Source of the DNA: Peribacillus alkalitolerans
GTDB lineage: Bacteria > Bacillota > Bacilli > Bacillales > DSM-1321
Direction: 5' to 3'
DNA: 64,000 nucleotides
Assembly (NCBI RefSeq): GCF_010882125.1
Contig: NZ_JAAGVZ010000006.1
Coordinates: 1-64,000 of the forward strand
Of the stretch, positions 28,060-37,126 are shown one piece after another; position 1 is the first letter of the stretch, and every line of letters begins with the position of its first letter. The notes under the pieces are model-generated. The model was not told where the DNA came from and made no database searches. It saw nothing but the letters and a program-made list of their open reading frames with translations. The position numbers were made by a program, and so were the translations under genes.

Positions 28060-29058
28060 TTATTCATTGGAAACTTTTTCAGCTATGCTAGTGTTAACTA
28101 AAACATCATGGTCTACCGCCTGCGGAAGCTCTCCAGCCTCATCCATAATGTCGTGAAGGTTTTGCCATTCTTTTTCATCCAGGATAGGATCAGTAGCATA
28201 AGAGCCCTGGCTCTTGTATCGGTCTACCACAGTCGCAATCAGGTCTAATTCTGTATCTTCAAAATACGGTTGAATGACCATAGCGATATCCTCAGCGCTA
28301 TTGTTGGCTACCCAATCCTGTGCTTTCTTGATTGCACGAGTGAATTTTTCAATAGATTCTTCGTTTTCCTTCATATAGCTGTCTTTAGCCATGAATGTCG
28401 TATAAGGGACATGGCCAGATTCTGTACCGAAAGAAGCAACAATATGCCCTTTTCCTTCTTTTTCAAAAACACTTGCGGTAGGTTCGAATAATTGAACAAA
28501 GTCGCCAGTTCCAGAAGCAAATGCGTTCGGGATATTAGCGAAATCAACGTTTTGAATCAGGGTTAAATCATTCTGAGGATCAATGCCATGCTTCTTCAAC
28601 ACAAATTCTCCAACCATCTGAGGCATGCCACCCTTCCTTTGACCCAAGAAGGTACTGTCTTTTAACATATCCCAACTAAAATTCTCGATTTTTTCCCTAG
28701 ATACTAAGAAAGTACCATCTGTTTGTGTAAGCTGCGCAAAATTAATGACTGGGTCGTCTGAGCCTTGTGCATACACATAAATGGATGTTTCAGACCCAAC
28801 TAAAGCGATGTCAGCACCGTCAGATAAAAGAGTTGTCATGGTCTTGTCTCCGCCCCAAGTGGTTGTCAATTCCACTTTTAAACCTTCTTCTTCAAAAAAT
28901 CCTTTTTCCAGGGCAACATACTCAGGTGCATAGAAGATAGAACGTGTAACTTCAGCAACCTTGATGGTTTTTACTTCATCCTTGCCACAAGCTGAAACAG
29001 CAAATAGCATAATAAACATTACAAATAAACTAAGTCCGGTTTTCCACCATTTTTTCAT
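28060..29058 (-). CDS. ytlA: ABC transporter substrate-binding lipoprotein YtlA
   Basis: Extracellular receptor of the NMT1/THI5-SsuA group. The 332 residues begin with a signal peptide and lipobox VSAC, then SIFYAPEYVALEKGFFEEEGLKVEL, the usual opening of this family, where ligands are often thiamine precursors, sulfonates or nitrate. The sequence does not decide which, and no TPP riboswitch is visible upstream. AAGGAGG before ATG 29058 fixes the start. First gene of ytlA-C-D, divergent from ytmA. Confidence 0.9.
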   Translation of the reverse strand: MKKWWKTGLSLFVMFIMLFAVSACGKDEVKTIKVAEVTRSIFYAPEYVALEKGFFEEEGLKVELTTTWGGDKTMTTLLSDGADIALVGSETSIYVYAQGSDDPVINFAQLTQTDGTFLVSREKIENFSWDMLKDSTFLGQRKGGMPQMVGEFVLKKHGIDPQNDLTLIQNVDFANIPNAFASGTGDFVQLFEPTASVFEKEGKGHIVASFGTESGHVPYTTFMAKDSYMKENEESIEKFTRAIKKAQDWVANNSAEDIAMVIQPYFEDTELDLIATVVDRYKSQGSYATDPILDEKEWQNLHDIMDEAGELPQAVDHDVLVNTSIAEKVSNE

Positions 29059-29168
29059 TATGAGATCCTCCTTAAAATAGGTGTAATTATCTAGGTGAAG
29101 GTTTAACATATCGTATGAAGGAAAAAAAAATGTGTGAATGCCTATATCAACTAGGGGAGGTAAATCGA

Positions 29169-29951
29169 ATGAATGACACGTGTATTTTAGAAAAACAAGC
29201 TTTCCCCTCACCTAATCCTAAAGTTAAACTTTTTTCCGTTACTTATCTTTCTTTAGGGCTTAAAGTAAAAGGTCTCCTGGCAGAACCAGTAGAGGAAGGT
29301 AATTATGATGGATTCCTTTATTTACGTGGAGGCATAAAAAATGTTGGCAAGGTTCGTCCTGCGAGAATTGCTCAGTTTGCCTCAGAGGGATTTATTGTAT
29401 TTGCTCCTCACTATCGAGGAAATCAAGGGGGCGAAGGAAATGAAGATTTTGCAGGTGAAGACCGATATGACGCATTTAATGGGTTTAACTTATTAAGGCA
29501 GCACCCTAGGGTGAAAAAGACCCGAATACATATTTTTGGCTTCTCACGAGGAGGGGTCATGGCATTGCAAACAGCAGTTGAATTTCCCGAAGCGGTTTCT
29601 ATCGTAACTTGGGGAGGAGTTTCAGATATGGAACTTACCTACTGGGAGAGAGAAGATATGAGAAGGATGATGAAGAGGGTAATTGGTGGAACCCCTAATA
29701 AGGTGCCTGAGCGATACCGTGAAAGGACACCTCTATACAGTCTAGAACAACTGACTTCACCAATATTAATTATTCATGGAAAGAAAGACAGCAATGTCTC
29801 AGTTGAGCACGCCATACGATTGGAACGAAGGCTACAGGAGTTAGGGAAGAAGGTAGAGTGCTGGTATTTCGACCAATATACGCATTATTTTCCACCTGCA
29901 ATCAATCGCAAAATAGTACTGGATTTAACGAATTGGATGAAAAGACAGTGA
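29169..29951 (+). CDS. ytmA: Alpha/beta hydrolase YtmA (prolyl oligopeptidase family)
   Basis: A 260-residue serine hydrolase with a full triad: Ser126 in GFSRGGV, Asp207 in HGKKDSNV and His239 in YTHYF. The fold resembles S9-type peptidases and acyl hydrolases without the propeller domain; the substrate is unknown. GGGGAGG 8 bases before ATG 29169 decides the start. Followed 44 bases later by ytmB on the same strand. Confidence 0.88.
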   Translation: MNDTCILEKQAFPSPNPKVKLFSVTYLSLGLKVKGLLAEPVEEGNYDGFLYLRGGIKNVGKVRPARIAQFASEGFIVFAPHYRGNQGGEGNEDFAGEDRYDAFNGFNLLRQHPRVKKTRIHIFGFSRGGVMALQTAVEFPEAVSIVTWGGVSDMELTYWEREDMRRMMKRVIGGTPNKVPERYRERTPLYSLEQLTSPILIIHGKKDSNVSVEHAIRLERRLQELGKKVECWYFDQYTHYFPPAINRKIVLDLTNWMKRQ

Positions 29952-29995
29952 GAGAAATGATAAAATAAAGAAAAAGAAGAAAGGGGTTTTTATAG

Positions 29996-30238
29996 ATGGG
30001 AATGCCTCTTGAATTAAATACGATGATTGTTACAAAAGGCAAAGAAAAGAGAATTAATGACAACAACTTCTCTTTAGTAAAGGAAGGGTATCGTCTATAT
30101 CCGATTGATATTCCAATTGATATCCGAAAAACAATTGCAAGTGAGTCCAGTGGGACTGCAATTATTAAAAAAATAGAGTGGACAAGTAATGAAACAACCA
30201 TTATTTATGAGTTAGTTTCACTAAATTCCAGTAACTAA
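29996..30238 (+). CDS. ytmB: YtmB family protein (DUF2584)
   Basis: An 80-residue protein beginning [17 protein letters not shown], predicted largely beta, with no membrane segment. This opening is characteristic of the YtmB/DUF2584 family of Bacillus, whose function is unknown. AAAGGGG lies about 12 bases before the ATG; a second ATG two codons later is also possible. Position between ytmA and pckA is the same as in B. subtilis. Confidence 0.85.
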   Translation: MGMPLELNTMIVTKGKEKRINDNNFSLVKEGYRLYPIDIPIDIRKTIASESSGTAIIKKIEWTSNETTIIYELVSLNSSN

Positions 30239-30264
30239 AACCGATTTTTGGAGGAACTGATAAA

Positions 30265-30606
30265 ATGGCTAATTTGCCAAATTGCCCGAAATGTAATTCA
30301 GAATACACCTATGAAGATGGAAGCCTTTTAGTATGCCCAGAATGTGGACATGAGTGGACTTTGGGTTCAGACGCTGAAGTAGCGGAAGATAATAAAGTTT
30401 TCAAGGACTCTAATGGAAATATCTTAATAGATGGGGATACTGTCACCGTAATCAAAGATCTTAAAGTAAAGGGAACATCTTCAGTCATCAAAGTAGGGAC
30501 TAAAGTAAAGAATATCCGTTTGGTTGAAGGCGATCACGATATTGATTGCAAAATTGAAGGATTTGGAGCTATGAAATTAAAATCCGAATTTGTTAAAAAG
30601 GTATAA
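30265..30606 (+). CDS. PhnA/YjdM-type zinc-ribbon protein
   Basis: A 113-residue protein with two CxxC pairs (NCPKCN at about 7-12 and VCPECGHEW at about 28-36) forming an N-terminal zinc ribbon, then a small C-terminal beta domain ([25 protein letters not shown]). This is the PhnA (YjdM) family; the old link to phosphonate use is not supported, and the function is unclear. TGGAGGAA before the ATG supports the start. Confidence 0.9.
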   Translation: MANLPNCPKCNSEYTYEDGSLLVCPECGHEWTLGSDAEVAEDNKVFKDSNGNILIDGDTVTVIKDLKVKGTSSVIKVGTKVKNIRLVEGDHDIDCKIEGFGAMKLKSEFVKKV

Positions 30607-30628
30607 ATACTGTCTTCAGATGAACATA

Positions 30629-30672
30629 AAAAAGGTTGCTCAAATTTGTTATTTGAGCAACCTTCTTTTTTG
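30629..30672. terminator. Shared terminator of the zinc-ribbon gene and pckA
   Basis: AAAAAGGTTGCTCAAAT and ATTTGAGCAACCTTC form a long stem with A-rich left and T-rich right flanks, suiting termination from both sides. Confidence 0.92.
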
Positions 30673-30676
30673 TGTT

Positions 30677-32269
30677 TTAAACTAAATCCTTAGGTCCGCC
30701 TAGTAATTCAATTTCAGACGGTACGTTCGAGAATTTTTTGAAGTTTAGTTGGAACTTAGAAGCCAATTCTTTAGCTTTTGCTTCGTAAGCAGCTTGATCT
30801 GCCCAAGTTTTGTTTGGCTGTAGGACTTCATCAGGAACTCCAGGTACGTGTTGAGGGATTTCCAGACCGAAGATATCGTCTGTAATTGTATCAACATTAT
30901 TTAAGTCCCCTTCAAGCGCTGCTTGTACCATAGCACGTGTATAAGCAAGCTTCATGCGGTTCCCTACACCATATTCTCCACCAGTCCAGCCTGTATTCAC
31001 TAGGAACACTTTTGCGTTGTGCTCGTCAATTTTTTGACCAAGCATTTCAGCATAACGAGTTGCCGCTAATGGCAAGAATGGAGAACCGAAGCAAGTTGAG
31101 AATGTCGCTTGTGGAGAAGTGATTCCACGTTCTGTACCAGCAAGCTTACTAGTGTACCCGCTAAGGAAGTGATACATAGCTTGTTCCTTAGTCAGCATAG
31201 AGATTGGAGGCAATACCCCAAACGCGTCTGCTGTAAGGAAAATGATTGTATTAGGGTGTCCAGCAATGCTAGGATCAACAATGTTATCAATCGCTTGTAT
31301 TGGATACGCAGCACGAGTATTTTCTGTCAGTGCATTGCTATCATAATCAGCTTCACGAGTATCTTCATCGACTACAACGTTTTCTAAAACAGAGCCAAAA
31401 CGGATTGCATCGAAAATTTGTGGTTCCTTCTCACGAGATAGGTTGATACATTTTGCATAGCAACCGCCTTCAATATTGAAAACACCGTTTGAAGACCAGC
31501 CGTGCTCATCATCACCAATAAGCTTGCGGTTTGTATCAGCTGATAAAGTTGTTTTCCCAGTACCGGATAGACCGAAGAATAGGGCTACATCACCCTCTTT
31601 ACCAACGTTTGCAGAACAGTGCATTGGTAAGATTTCTTGCTCAGGTAGAAGGTAGTTCATTACAGAGAAAATGGACTTTTTCATTTCACCTGCGTATTCA
31701 GTTCCACCGATTAAGACTGTCTTATGTTCAAATGAAATCATGATGAATGTTTCAGAAAGCGTACCATCAACAGCAGGATCTGCTTTGAAAGTTGGAGCAG
31801 AGATAACAGTGAATTCTGCTTCATGTCCACGTAATTCTTCTTCATTAGGACGGATGAATAGTTGGTGGGCAAATAGATTATGCCACGCATACTCATTAAT
31901 AACTTGGATTGGTAAACGTAACTTCTTGTCCGCTCCAGCGAAACCTTTAAAAACAAAAAGTTCGTCTTTTTCTTTTAAGTATGATATGACTTTATTGTAT
32001 AATTTTAAGAACGCGTCTTCGGATATAGGTTGGTTAACTGGACCCCAATCGATTTTGTCCTTTGTAGATGCTTCCTCTACAATATATTTATCTTTAGGCG
32101 AACGACCTGTATACTTACCAGTTTCAGCTTTAACTGCACCAGTTGAAGTCAAAATTCCTTCTTTACGGTTTAATACCTTTTCCACTAGTTGTGGAACAGA
32201 AAATTGAACGCTTACATTATTACCCTTTAATAGATCGTGTAGCTCATTAGAAATGCTAACTGAATTCAT
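30677..32269 (-). CDS. pckA: Phosphoenolpyruvate carboxykinase (ATP)
   Basis: Makes phosphoenolpyruvate from oxaloacetate with ATP, the entry to gluconeogenesis. The 530 residues have the kinase motif GLSGTGKTT at 233-241, the oxaloacetate-site region [11 protein letters not shown] near 54, and metal/ligand stretches GDDEHGW and EGGCYAK. AAGGAAGG precedes the ATG. Transcribed away from metK. A CcpN-type site overlaps its promoter, which would repress it on glucose. Confidence 0.97.
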   Translation of the reverse strand: MNSVSISNELHDLLKGNNVSVQFSVPQLVEKVLNRKEGILTSTGAVKAETGKYTGRSPKDKYIVEEASTKDKIDWGPVNQPISEDAFLKLYNKVISYLKEKDELFVFKGFAGADKKLRLPIQVINEYAWHNLFAHQLFIRPNEEELRGHEAEFTVISAPTFKADPAVDGTLSETFIMISFEHKTVLIGGTEYAGEMKKSIFSVMNYLLPEQEILPMHCSANVGKEGDVALFFGLSGTGKTTLSADTNRKLIGDDEHGWSSNGVFNIEGGCYAKCINLSREKEPQIFDAIRFGSVLENVVVDEDTREADYDSNALTENTRAAYPIQAIDNIVDPSIAGHPNTIIFLTADAFGVLPPISMLTKEQAMYHFLSGYTSKLAGTERGITSPQATFSTCFGSPFLPLAATRYAEMLGQKIDEHNAKVFLVNTGWTGGEYGVGNRMKLAYTRAMVQAALEGDLNNVDTITDDIFGLEIPQHVPGVPDEVLQPNKTWADQAAYEAKAKELASKFQLNFKKFSNVPSEIELLGGPKDLV

Positions 32270-32321
32270 GTATGAGATACCTTCCTTTGTTAAGTTATCG
32301 TTGATTAATTTGCTCTTAAAT

Positions 32322-32349
32322 AGTATAACACATTAACTTGAATAGTCTA
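32322..32349 (-). promoter_or_regulatory. pckA promoter with overlapping CcpN-like operator
   Basis: On the minus strand TAGACT and TATACT are separated by 16 bases, about 55 bases before pckA. TGTGTTATACT (32322-32332) fits the CcpN box TRTGHYATAYW at every position and covers the -10 box. A weaker inverted half lies over the -35. CcpN is the known glucose-linked repressor of pckA in B. subtilis. Confidence 0.68.
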
Positions 32350-32540
32350 TACTAATATATAACTTTTCTAAAAAAACGTTCCCCCAATTATATGGATTAG
32401 AAGTATCCTTATTTATATAGTATAAAACATTCACGTAAAATTATAGAGTTTATAATTCAATTGTCAAAAAGCCGTAACATGTTATAAATTTTTTCAAAAG
32501 TAAATACAAAAAATAACAAAACAAATCTATTGAAAAACCA

Positions 32541-32570
32541 TTGACATAATTCGATAATTTACGATATGAT
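32541..32570 (+). promoter_or_regulatory. SigmaA promoter for the metK leader
   Basis: TTGACA at 32541 and TATGAT at 32565 with an 18-base spacer. Transcription would start about 10 bases before the S-box aptamer. Confidence 0.8.
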
Positions 32571-32587
32571 TCTACCTTGTACGGATT

Positions 32588-32782
32588 CTCTTATCCCGAG
32601 CTGGCGGAGGGACAGGCCCGATGAAGCCCAGCAACCTGCTGAATGAAAAAATGGTCTATGATCGATCATTTTAAAAGCGACGGTGCTAACCTGAGGCAAG
32701 GCAAAAGCCCTTGAACGATAAGAGCGAAAGGCTAAATGTTGAAACAATCAACCTTTCCTCGCAATCAGGGAAAGGTTTTTTT
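32588..32782 (+). promoter_or_regulatory. SAM-I riboswitch (S-box) controlling metK
   Basis: CTCTTATC at 32588 pairs with GATAAGAG ending at 32724 (P1). Between them are the conserved GAGGGACAGGCCCGATGAAG, CAGCAACC, GGTGCTAACC and GGCAA blocks of the S-box. It is followed by a terminator hairpin at 32750-32782 (AACCTTTCCT / AGGGAAAGGTT plus seven Ts). High SAM should favour P1 and termination, lowering MetK. Confidence 0.97.
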
Positions 32783-32937
32783 ATTGGCTTTGATTCCCAA
32801 AGTACTACATATGATAAATGATGTGTTCTGAGGGATACTAAACAATGGGAAATGAGTTCCGTTCAAAACTAGAGGTTAAAGTAATGCGTTTTGTGAAATG
32901 CCTTGATGGAAATCATATTGCGTGTTTCATGCTGGCG

Positions 32938-32964
32938 CCTCAAACCATATTTTATTATTTGAGG
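32938..32964 (+). promoter_or_regulatory. Hairpin covering the metK ribosome binding site
   Basis: CCTCAAA (32938-32944) is exactly complementary to TTTGAGG (32958-32964), the latter being the first half of the GAGGAGG ribosome site of metK. The loop is 13 bases. It could add translational control downstream of the S-box. Function is inferred only from pairing. Confidence 0.5.
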
Positions 32965-32974
32965 AGGAAACAAG

Positions 32975-34174
32975 ATGTCTAAAAAACGTCGACTTTTTAC
33001 TTCTGAGTCTGTAACAGAAGGCCATCCGGATAAAATTTGCGATCAAATCTCAGATTCCATTCTAGATGCGATTTTAGCAAATGATGCAAATGCTCGTGTA
33101 GCATGTGAAACATCCGTAACAACAGGATTAGTTTTAGTAGCAGGTGAAATCACCACTTCCACTTATGTGGACATTCCAAAAATCGTTCGTGAAACTGTAA
33201 AGGAAATCGGTTATACTCGTGCGAAATATGGTTTCGACTCTGAAACATGTGCGGTTTTGACTTCTATTGACGAACAATCTCCTGATATCGCTATGGGTGT
33301 TGACCAAGCGTTGGAAGCTCGTGAAGGTCAAATGACTGATGAGCAAATTGAAGCAATTGGAGCTGGGGACCAAGGTCTTATGTTCGGATTTGCTTGTAAC
33401 GAAACAAAAGAACTTATGCCATTACCAATTTCTCTTTCCCATAAACTTGCACGCCGTTTGACTGAAGTAAGAAAAGAAGAGATTCTTCCTTACCTTCGTC
33501 CAGATGGTAAAACTCAGGTTACTGTGGAATATGATGAAAATGATAAGCCTGTTCGTATCGATACAATCGTTATCTCTACTCAACACCATCCAGAAGCTAC
33601 ATTGGAGCAAATCCAACGTAATCTTAAAGAATATGTAATCAATCCGGTTGTTCCTAAGGAATTAATCGATGAAAATACAAAATACTTCATCAATCCTACT
33701 GGCCGTTTCGTTATCGGTGGACCACAAGGTGACGCTGGTTTAACAGGTCGTAAGATCATCGTTGATACGTACGGTGGATATGCACGTCACGGCGGTGGAG
33801 CATTCTCTGGTAAAGATCCTACTAAAGTAGACCGTTCAGCTGCTTATGCCGCTCGTTATGTTGCAAAAAACATCGTAGCTGCTGGCTTAGCTGATAAAGT
33901 TGAAGTCCAACTTGCTTACGCAATTGGTGTAGCACAACCAGTATCTATCTCAGTAGATACTTTCGGTACTGGAACTGTAAGTGAAGATGTACTAGTTGAC
34001 GTTGTTCGTAACAACTTCGACCTTCGTCCAGCTGGAATCATCAAAATGCTTGACCTTCGCCGTCCAATCTACAAACAAACGGCTGCATATGGTCACTTCG
34101 GAAGAACAGATGTAGATCTTCCATGGGAGCGTACTGACAAAGCAGTAGCTTTAAAAGCGGATGCATCAAAATAA
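32975..34174 (+). CDS. metK: S-adenosylmethionine synthetase
   Basis: Makes SAM from methionine and ATP. The 399 residues show [10 protein letters not shown] at the N-terminus, [12 protein letters not shown] near 130 and the P-loop-like [19 protein letters not shown] near 265-280. GAGGAGG is 10 bases before the ATG. Its codon use is that of a highly expressed gene. Feedback by SAM through the upstream S-box is expected. Confidence 0.98.
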   Translation: MSKKRRLFTSESVTEGHPDKICDQISDSILDAILANDANARVACETSVTTGLVLVAGEITTSTYVDIPKIVRETVKEIGYTRAKYGFDSETCAVLTSIDEQSPDIAMGVDQALEAREGQMTDEQIEAIGAGDQGLMFGFACNETKELMPLPISLSHKLARRLTEVRKEEILPYLRPDGKTQVTVEYDENDKPVRIDTIVISTQHHPEATLEQIQRNLKEYVINPVVPKELIDENTKYFINPTGRFVIGGPQGDAGLTGRKIIVDTYGGYARHGGGAFSGKDPTKVDRSAAYAARYVAKNIVAAGLADKVEVQLAYAIGVAQPVSISVDTFGTGTVSEDVLVDVVRNNFDLRPAGIIKMLDLRRPIYKQTAAYGHFGRTDVDLPWERTDKAVALKADASK

Positions 34175-34186
34175 TATTTAAATGAG

Positions 34187-34217
34187 AAACGGAGCCTAAT
34201 TTGGCTCCGTTTTTTTG
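34187..34217 (+). terminator. Terminator of metK
   Basis: AAACGGAGCC and GGCTCCGTTT around a 6-base loop, followed by seven Ts in all. Confidence 0.94.
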
Positions 34218-34305
34218 TACTTTCACGGAGATTGATAACGGCAATATGGAAAGAGATAAATATTGAAATCAAATGAGAATGAAGCCGTAAAAAAATTCTT
34301 CAACG

Positions 34306-34340
34306 AAAAAAATCCTGCGGTATTGACCGCAAGATTTTTT
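34306..34340 (-). terminator. Terminator downstream of ytoA
   Basis: AAAATCCTGCGG and CCGCAAGATTTT form a stem, with A and T runs on both sides. It lies 40 bases beyond the ytoA stop and could also catch read-through from metK. Confidence 0.8.
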
Positions 34341-34380
34341 AATAGAATTTTCTATAGGAAAAACTCCATTAAGTCGTTCA

Positions 34381-34896
34381 TTATTTTTGTATCGATTTAT
34401 AATATTGCCCTTTTTCCGCATATTCTCGATTGATTCGGAGCATATCTTTAATATCATCTTCATTTAATTCTCGAATGACTTTGGCAGGTCGACCAAAAGC
34501 TAAGGTATTCGGGGGGATTACTTTTCCTTGTGGAACAAGGCTTCCTGCTCCAACGAAGGCACCTTCACCTATTTCTGCATTGTCTAAGACAATCGATCCC
34601 ATCCCAATCAATGCACCTTTTCGAATTTTGCAGCTGTGCAGAACTACTTGGTGACCGATTGTGACTTCATCTTCAAGGATTAATGGGTTATTTGGGCTTT
34701 GATGGAGTACACTATTATCTTGAATATTAACCTTTTTTCCAATGATCGTAGGTGCGACATCACCGCGTATCACTGTATTGAACCAAACGCTGGATTGCTC
34801 ACCTATTTTCACATCACCTGTTACCACAGCATAATCGGCAATATATACAGAATCATGAATTTCAGGTGATTTTTCTTTGTAGGGATAAATGTTCAA
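34381..34896 (-). CDS. ytoA: Gamma-carbonic-anhydrase-like hexapeptide protein YtoA
   Basis: A 171-residue left-handed beta-helix protein. The three His of the gamma-class metal site are present: His65 (NSVLHQ), His82 and His87 (IGHQVVLHSC). Carbonic anhydrase activity has been proposed for relatives, but many members lack it, so the activity is uncertain. Its C-terminal helix (NEDDIKDMLRINREYAEKGQYY) would pack on the trimer. AGGAGG precedes the ATG. Confidence 0.9.
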   Translation of the reverse strand: MNIYPYKEKSPEIHDSVYIADYAVVTGDVKIGEQSSVWFNTVIRGDVAPTIIGKKVNIQDNSVLHQSPNNPLILEDEVTIGHQVVLHSCKIRKGALIGMGSIVLDNAEIGEGAFVGAGSLVPQGKVIPPNTLAFGRPAKVIRELNEDDIKDMLRINREYAEKGQYYKSIQK

Positions 34897-35056
34897 AATG
34901 TCTCCTCCTTTGTTTGTGTGGGTAGTATGTTAATATGATGTAATAAGATAATCACTCTTTTTCAAGAATAGAGCATATTTGGATAGGAAGTAAGTGGGTA
35001 AGAATAAATTATTAAATATTTTTTTGTAATGTATAGTCTTAACAGGGGGTCTTTTT

Positions 35057-35863
35057 ATGTGGAAATGGGAAGCTGAAGGCGAACCCAAAGCAGTGATCGT
35101 CATCGTACATGGGGCTATGGAGCATCACGGAAGATATAGATGGCTTGTTGAAATGTGGAGATTAGCTGGTTATCATGTCGTCATGGGGGATTTGCCAGGT
35201 CAAGGAATGACAACACGCTCAAGAAGAGGCCATATCGAATCCTTTCAAGAATACCTCCATGAAGTGAAAACTTGGTTAGAAATGGCTTTTGACTATGGCC
35301 TACCGGTTTTTCTTCACGGGCATAGCATGGGTGGGCTAGTCTCAATTCGCCTTCTTCAAGAAGAAGAAAACCTCAACATAAGTGGTTTAATTTTATCCTC
35401 TCCTTGCCTAGGCTTGATTCATGTACCTGCTAAGCCATTAAATGCCATGTTATATTTATTAAATGTAGCGTGGCCAAGCTTACGCATGAATTCAGGATTA
35501 ACTATCCAGATGGCAACACGTAATGATGAGGTTCGGGAAATTGATGTGAATGATACGCTATATATCACAAAAGTATCGGTCAGATGGTACCGTGAACTTG
35601 TGACAAATATAAAAGAAGCATTTGAAAAAATTCCCGAAATTGAAGATGTACCAATCTTGCTCATGCAGGCTGGAGAAGATTTAATTGTAGATAAAAAGCT
35701 GGTTAGAGAGTGGTTTAATTTAATATTAGTGAGTGATAAGCAATATAAAGAATGGCCGAAACTTTATCATGAAATTTTCAATGAACCTGAAAGAGAAGAT
35801 GTATTCAACTATGCTAAAGGATTCGTAGAAACTCGTTTAAGGACATTAGGGTTTATTGTTTGA
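35057..35863 (+). CDS. ytpA: Lysophospholipase-like hydrolase YtpA
   Basis: A 268-residue alpha/beta hydrolase with triad Ser90 (HGHSMGG), Asp208 (AGEDLIVD) and His238 (YHEIFNE), of the monoacylglycerol lipase type. B. subtilis YtpA is reported to make bacilysocin, a lysophospholipid antibiotic; the same activity is inferred from sequence and from the ytpA-ytpB pairing. AGGGGG precedes the ATG. The gene is followed 13 bases later by ytpB. Confidence 0.88.
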   Translation: MWKWEAEGEPKAVIVIVHGAMEHHGRYRWLVEMWRLAGYHVVMGDLPGQGMTTRSRRGHIESFQEYLHEVKTWLEMAFDYGLPVFLHGHSMGGLVSIRLLQEEENLNISGLILSSPCLGLIHVPAKPLNAMLYLLNVAWPSLRMNSGLTIQMATRNDEVREIDVNDTLYITKVSVRWYRELVTNIKEAFEKIPEIEDVPILLMQAGEDLIVDKKLVREWFNLILVSDKQYKEWPKLYHEIFNEPEREDVFNYAKGFVETRLRTLGFIV

Positions 35864-35876
35864 GAGGAGTAAAGGT

Positions 35877-36962
35877 ATGGGTATCCCTGCAACACCTATT
35901 CGTTTGATGAACTCGGTATATAAACAGATATTTCCACTCGTTCACAAAGAGTTACATGTTTGGAAAAGCAAAGCGGAAAGGATTCCGAATGTAGAATTAC
36001 GAAAGCAAGCAATGGCCAGTATTGAATGGAAAGACTTCCACTGTGAAGGTGGTGCCATATTATCATTACTTGCAGAAGAACGAAAAACTGAAGCGATCCG
36101 ATTCATTATTGCGTATCAAACGATTAGTGATTATTTGGATAATTTATGCGATCGAAGTACATCCATGGATCCAAAGGATTTTGAAGCTCTTCATGAATCC
36201 ATGTATCATGCCCTCCTTCAGGAATCGGCTCCTACCAATTATTATCGTTATAGACAGGAGCAGGATGATGGTGGCTATTTGGCTTCTTTGGTAGAAACAT
36301 GTCAGTCACTCAATCGAATCCTTCATAATTACAAAATGATAGAAGAACCACTTAGAGAATTATGTGGATATTATTGTGATTTACAGGTACATAAGCATGT
36401 CACCAAAGATGAGCGAGTGGAACGGCTTCAAAAATGGTTTAATCGTCATGAGGACAAGCTTCCTGAAATGTCATGGTATGAGTTTTCGGCTTGTTCTGGA
36501 TCGACCCTAGGGATTTTTTGCTTAATTTCATATGCATTAAGGCCTGACTTTAAAGAGGAATCGGTAGAAATGATTCGAAAAGGCTATTTTCCATATATTC
36601 AAGGCCTTCATATAATGCTTGATTATTTTATCGATCAAGAAGAAGATCTTGAAGGTGGGGATTTGAATTTTTGCTTCTATTATTCAAACGAAGAAGAAAT
36701 GTATAATCGACTTTCCCATTTCATACAAAAAGCAGATCAGTTTCTTGATCACATGCCACACAAAAGATTTCATCGGTTAATTCATAGAGGACTGTTGGGA
36801 TTGTATTTATCTGATGACAAGGTCGAAAAGCGTAAGGACTTAAAGAAACTTTCCCGGAAACTTGTAAGACAGGGTGGGATTCAGTCCATGTTCTTTTACA
36901 TAAATGCTCGCTTGTATAGGAACTTTAAAAAAATCATGCCTTTAAAAGCAAGGGCAACATAA
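35877..36962 (+). CDS. ytpB: Tetraprenyl-beta-curcumene synthase YtpB
   Basis: A 361-residue terpene synthase of the YtpB family, which cyclises heptaprenyl diphosphate (C35) to tetraprenyl-beta-curcumene, a sesquarterpene. Asp-rich helices are visible, DYLDNLCDRS and LDYFIDQEEDLEGGDLN, consistent with diphosphate-Mg binding. GAGGAG at 35864 precedes ATG 35877; the in-frame TTG upstream overlaps ytpA and is rejected. Its substrate is also a menaquinone side-chain precursor. Confidence 0.93.
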   Translation: MGIPATPIRLMNSVYKQIFPLVHKELHVWKSKAERIPNVELRKQAMASIEWKDFHCEGGAILSLLAEERKTEAIRFIIAYQTISDYLDNLCDRSTSMDPKDFEALHESMYHALLQESAPTNYYRYRQEQDDGGYLASLVETCQSLNRILHNYKMIEEPLRELCGYYCDLQVHKHVTKDERVERLQKWFNRHEDKLPEMSWYEFSACSGSTLGIFCLISYALRPDFKEESVEMIRKGYFPYIQGLHIMLDYFIDQEEDLEGGDLNFCFYYSNEEEMYNRLSHFIQKADQFLDHMPHKRFHRLIHRGLLGLYLSDDKVEKRKDLKKLSRKLVRQGGIQSMFFYINARLYRNFKKIMPLKARAT

Positions 36963-36964
36963 CT

Positions 36965-37004
36965 AAAAGCCCTAACCTTACTATGAAGGTTAGGGCTTTA
37001 TTAT
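36965..37004 (+). terminator. Terminator of ytpAB
   Basis: AAAGCCCTAACCTT and AAGGTTAGGGCTTT form a near-perfect stem followed by ATTATT. Confidence 0.88.
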
Positions 37005-37033
37005 TAGATAGTATTATTTTTTTTATCTTAGAA

Positions 37034-37126
37034 CAGTGTCTAGCTTCAAGCGCCATCCGCGACGCACAGGACGTGGCGGTTATTATCTGACGTACCTATC
37101 TTCAGGGCGCTCTCCGCTTTTCTATT
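37034..37126 (+). repeat. Dispersed repeat, TCTAGCTTCA...GGGCGCTC family, copy 2
   Basis: Starts GTGTCTAGCTTCAAGCGCC, contains GACGCACAGGACGTGGCGG and ends AGGGCGCTCTCCGCTTTTCT. It shares these blocks, in the same order, with 24512-24628. It abuts the 3' end of the symporter gene, where no other terminator is seen. Confidence 0.7.

Larger units (their letters stand above)
32270..32974. other. pckA-metK divergent control region
   Basis: About 700 bases with no gene. It holds the pckA promoter and CcpN-like site, the metK promoter, the S-box with its terminator, and about 190 more leader bases ending in a hairpin over the metK ribosome site. Confidence 0.7.

Noticed and set aside
28950..29168. 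TPP riboswitch for the ytlA-C-D importer, suggested by its THI5-like receptor
   Set aside because: The gap to ytmA is only about 110 bases and has none of the conserved TPP aptamer blocks.
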